Shown here: one piece after another, positions 13,216-13,915 of the stretch | Layout of the letters: the number at the start of each line of letters is the position of its first letter | Numbering within the stretch: the stretch's first letter is position 1 | DNA from: QHCE01 sp038260095 | Lineage (GTDB): Bacteria; Actinomycetota; Actinomycetes; Mycobacteriales; QHCE01 | Assembly: GCA_038260095.1 (NCBI GenBank) | Contig: JBBSOC010000059.1 | Location: forward strand, 1 to 13,915 | Length of the DNA stretch: 13,915 nt | Reading direction: 5' to 3' | The notes under the pieces: model-generated | Database searches by the model: none | Seen by the model: only the letters and a program-made list of their open reading frames with translations | Told to the model about the DNA's origin: nothing | Program-made: the position numbers and the translations under genes

Positions 13216-13914
13216 TTAATGCCCACGACCACATACCGGCCAGGCTCCCATGCCCTGGGTTTTCTTTACATTTTCGGCGACCCGGATTTGCTCCGCCTGA
13301 CTGGCACCTGCAGGATTGCCTGCGCCACCGTTAGCATGCCAGGTGCTTGGGAGGAACTGTAGCCCACCGAAGTACCCGTTACCGGTGTTGGTGCTCCAGT
13401 TTCCGCCGGACTCGCACTGGGCGACTGCACCCCAGTTAGTGCCGGATGAGCCGCCCCCGGGCGCCACTGGTGGTGCTGGGCGCCGCGGTGCTGCTGGCCG
13501 TCCCGGCCGTGCCGGTGCTAGCGGCGACGCGGCGTCTCCGCTGGGATTTACTCCTGGCTGGTAGCGGGATGGCCGATGTCCTCTGCCGCCGTTCCCGGGC
13601 TGCCCTGGCCCTCCGCCAGGTGGGTAGCCGGGCTGTCCTTGCTCTTGTCCTCTGCCGGATGGGTAACCACTGTGCCGCCCGCGCCCTCCGCGAGGATCCT
13701 GACCCCGTCCATCTGGTGGGGGCGCCACCTCTCCGGAGGACCCTGGCCGGTAATTATCCGGCCCCCCTTGCGGATCGCCATTGGAGGAGCCTCCTCTGCG
13801 GGAGTTCCCTCGCCTCCCATGCCCCGAGCCGCCGTGGCCGCGGCTACCGCGGAACTCCTCGGTCTGGTCACCGGCACTGTTGTCATCGAGCACTGCAGCT
13901 TGCTGCTCACCAAC
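13216..13914 (-). CDS. Resuscitation-promoting factor (Rpf) domain protein, 5' end off the window
   Basis: Secreted lysozyme/transglycosylase-like enzyme that cleaves peptidoglycan and helps dormant cells resume growth. The frame is open to the window edge, so the signal peptide and start are missing; 232 residues are visible. The first ~155 are low-complexity (Gly, Pro, Arg, Ser, Gln), likely an extended wall-spanning linker. The C-terminal Rpf domain (about 160-229) reads NWGAVAQCESGGNW, NTGNGYFGGLQFLPSTW and ends AWPVCGRG. The catalytic Glu168 directly follows Cys167, which would form the usual disulfide with Cys228. A GTG at 13893 is possible as a start but would leave no signal peptide. 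It converges on purK with a hairpin near the junction. Which Rpf subclass this is cannot be told without the N-terminus. Confidence 0.92.
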   Translation of the reverse strand, partial: VGEQQAAVLDDNSAGDQTEEFRGSRGHGGSGHGRRGNSRRGGSSNGDPQGGPDNYRPGSSGEVAPPPDGRGQDPRGGRGRHSGYPSGRGQEQGQPGYPPGGGPGQPGNGGRGHRPSRYQPGVNPSGDAASPLAPARPGRPAAPRRPAPPVAPGGGSSGTNWGAVAQCESGGNWSTNTGNGYFGGLQFLPSTWHANGGAGNPAGASQAEQIRVAENVKKTQGMGAWPVCGRGH

Positions 13915-13915
13915 A

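Noticed and set aside
1..13915. tRNA or rRNA genes
   Set aside because: No T-loop GTTCRANNC with matching arms and no rRNA-like stretch was found by eye.

Overview
The window looks like a chromosome segment of a mycolic-acid-type actinobacterium (Mycobacteriales/Corynebacteriales). Four things point there: a resuscitation-promoting-factor (Rpf) domain, an actinobacterial PH-domain protein / GtrA / PurK cluster arranged as in mycobacteria, a PspC-domain histidine kinase with a LuxR-type regulator as in corynebacteria, and heavy use of GTG/TTG starts. G+C is moderate rather than very high, so a lower-GC member such as Lawsonella is possible. That species guess is inference only.

Layout. (1) 1-1948: 3' part of a large polytopic membrane protein resembling TrbL/VirB6-type conjugation or type IV secretion proteins, AT-richer than the rest. 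(2) 2044-4585: guaA (GMP synthetase), a strong hairpin, then pssA (phosphatidylserine synthase). (3) 4656-4844, minus strand: an unannotated C-terminal remnant of a RelE-type toxin between the convergent pssA and psd. (4) 4857-6169, minus strand: psd (phosphatidylserine decarboxylase) and a PspC-domain membrane protein. (5) 6331-8240: divergent two-component system, a PspC-fused histidine kinase and a NarL/LuxR response regulator with an ATGA overlap. (6) 8241-8853: a 613-bp stretch with no convincing gene but several dyad symmetries. (7) 8854-11250: a short RelA/SpoT-like protein with an N-terminal (SPTSA)5 tandem repeat, an intact hydrolase site, an apparently eroded synthetase site and no ACT domain, followed by a membrane PH-domain protein. 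(8) 11250-11358: a roughly 109-bp nested palindrome between convergent genes. (9) 11365-13173: gtrA (minus) diverging from purK (plus), both with a TANNNT box 6-7 nt before a GTG start, suggesting leaderless mRNAs. (10) 13216-13914, minus strand: 3' part of a secreted Rpf-type muralytic protein.

Working together: guaA and purK serve purine synthesis. pssA and psd make phosphatidylserine and then phosphatidylethanolamine. The PspC proteins and their kinase/regulator pair look like an envelope-stress sensor set beside psd. The Rel-like protein would act on (p)ppGpp, and Rpf on peptidoglycan. The least ordinary items are the Rel variant with its minisatellite, the broken RelE gene, the minus-strand-biased palindrome and the conjugation-like gene next to guaA.
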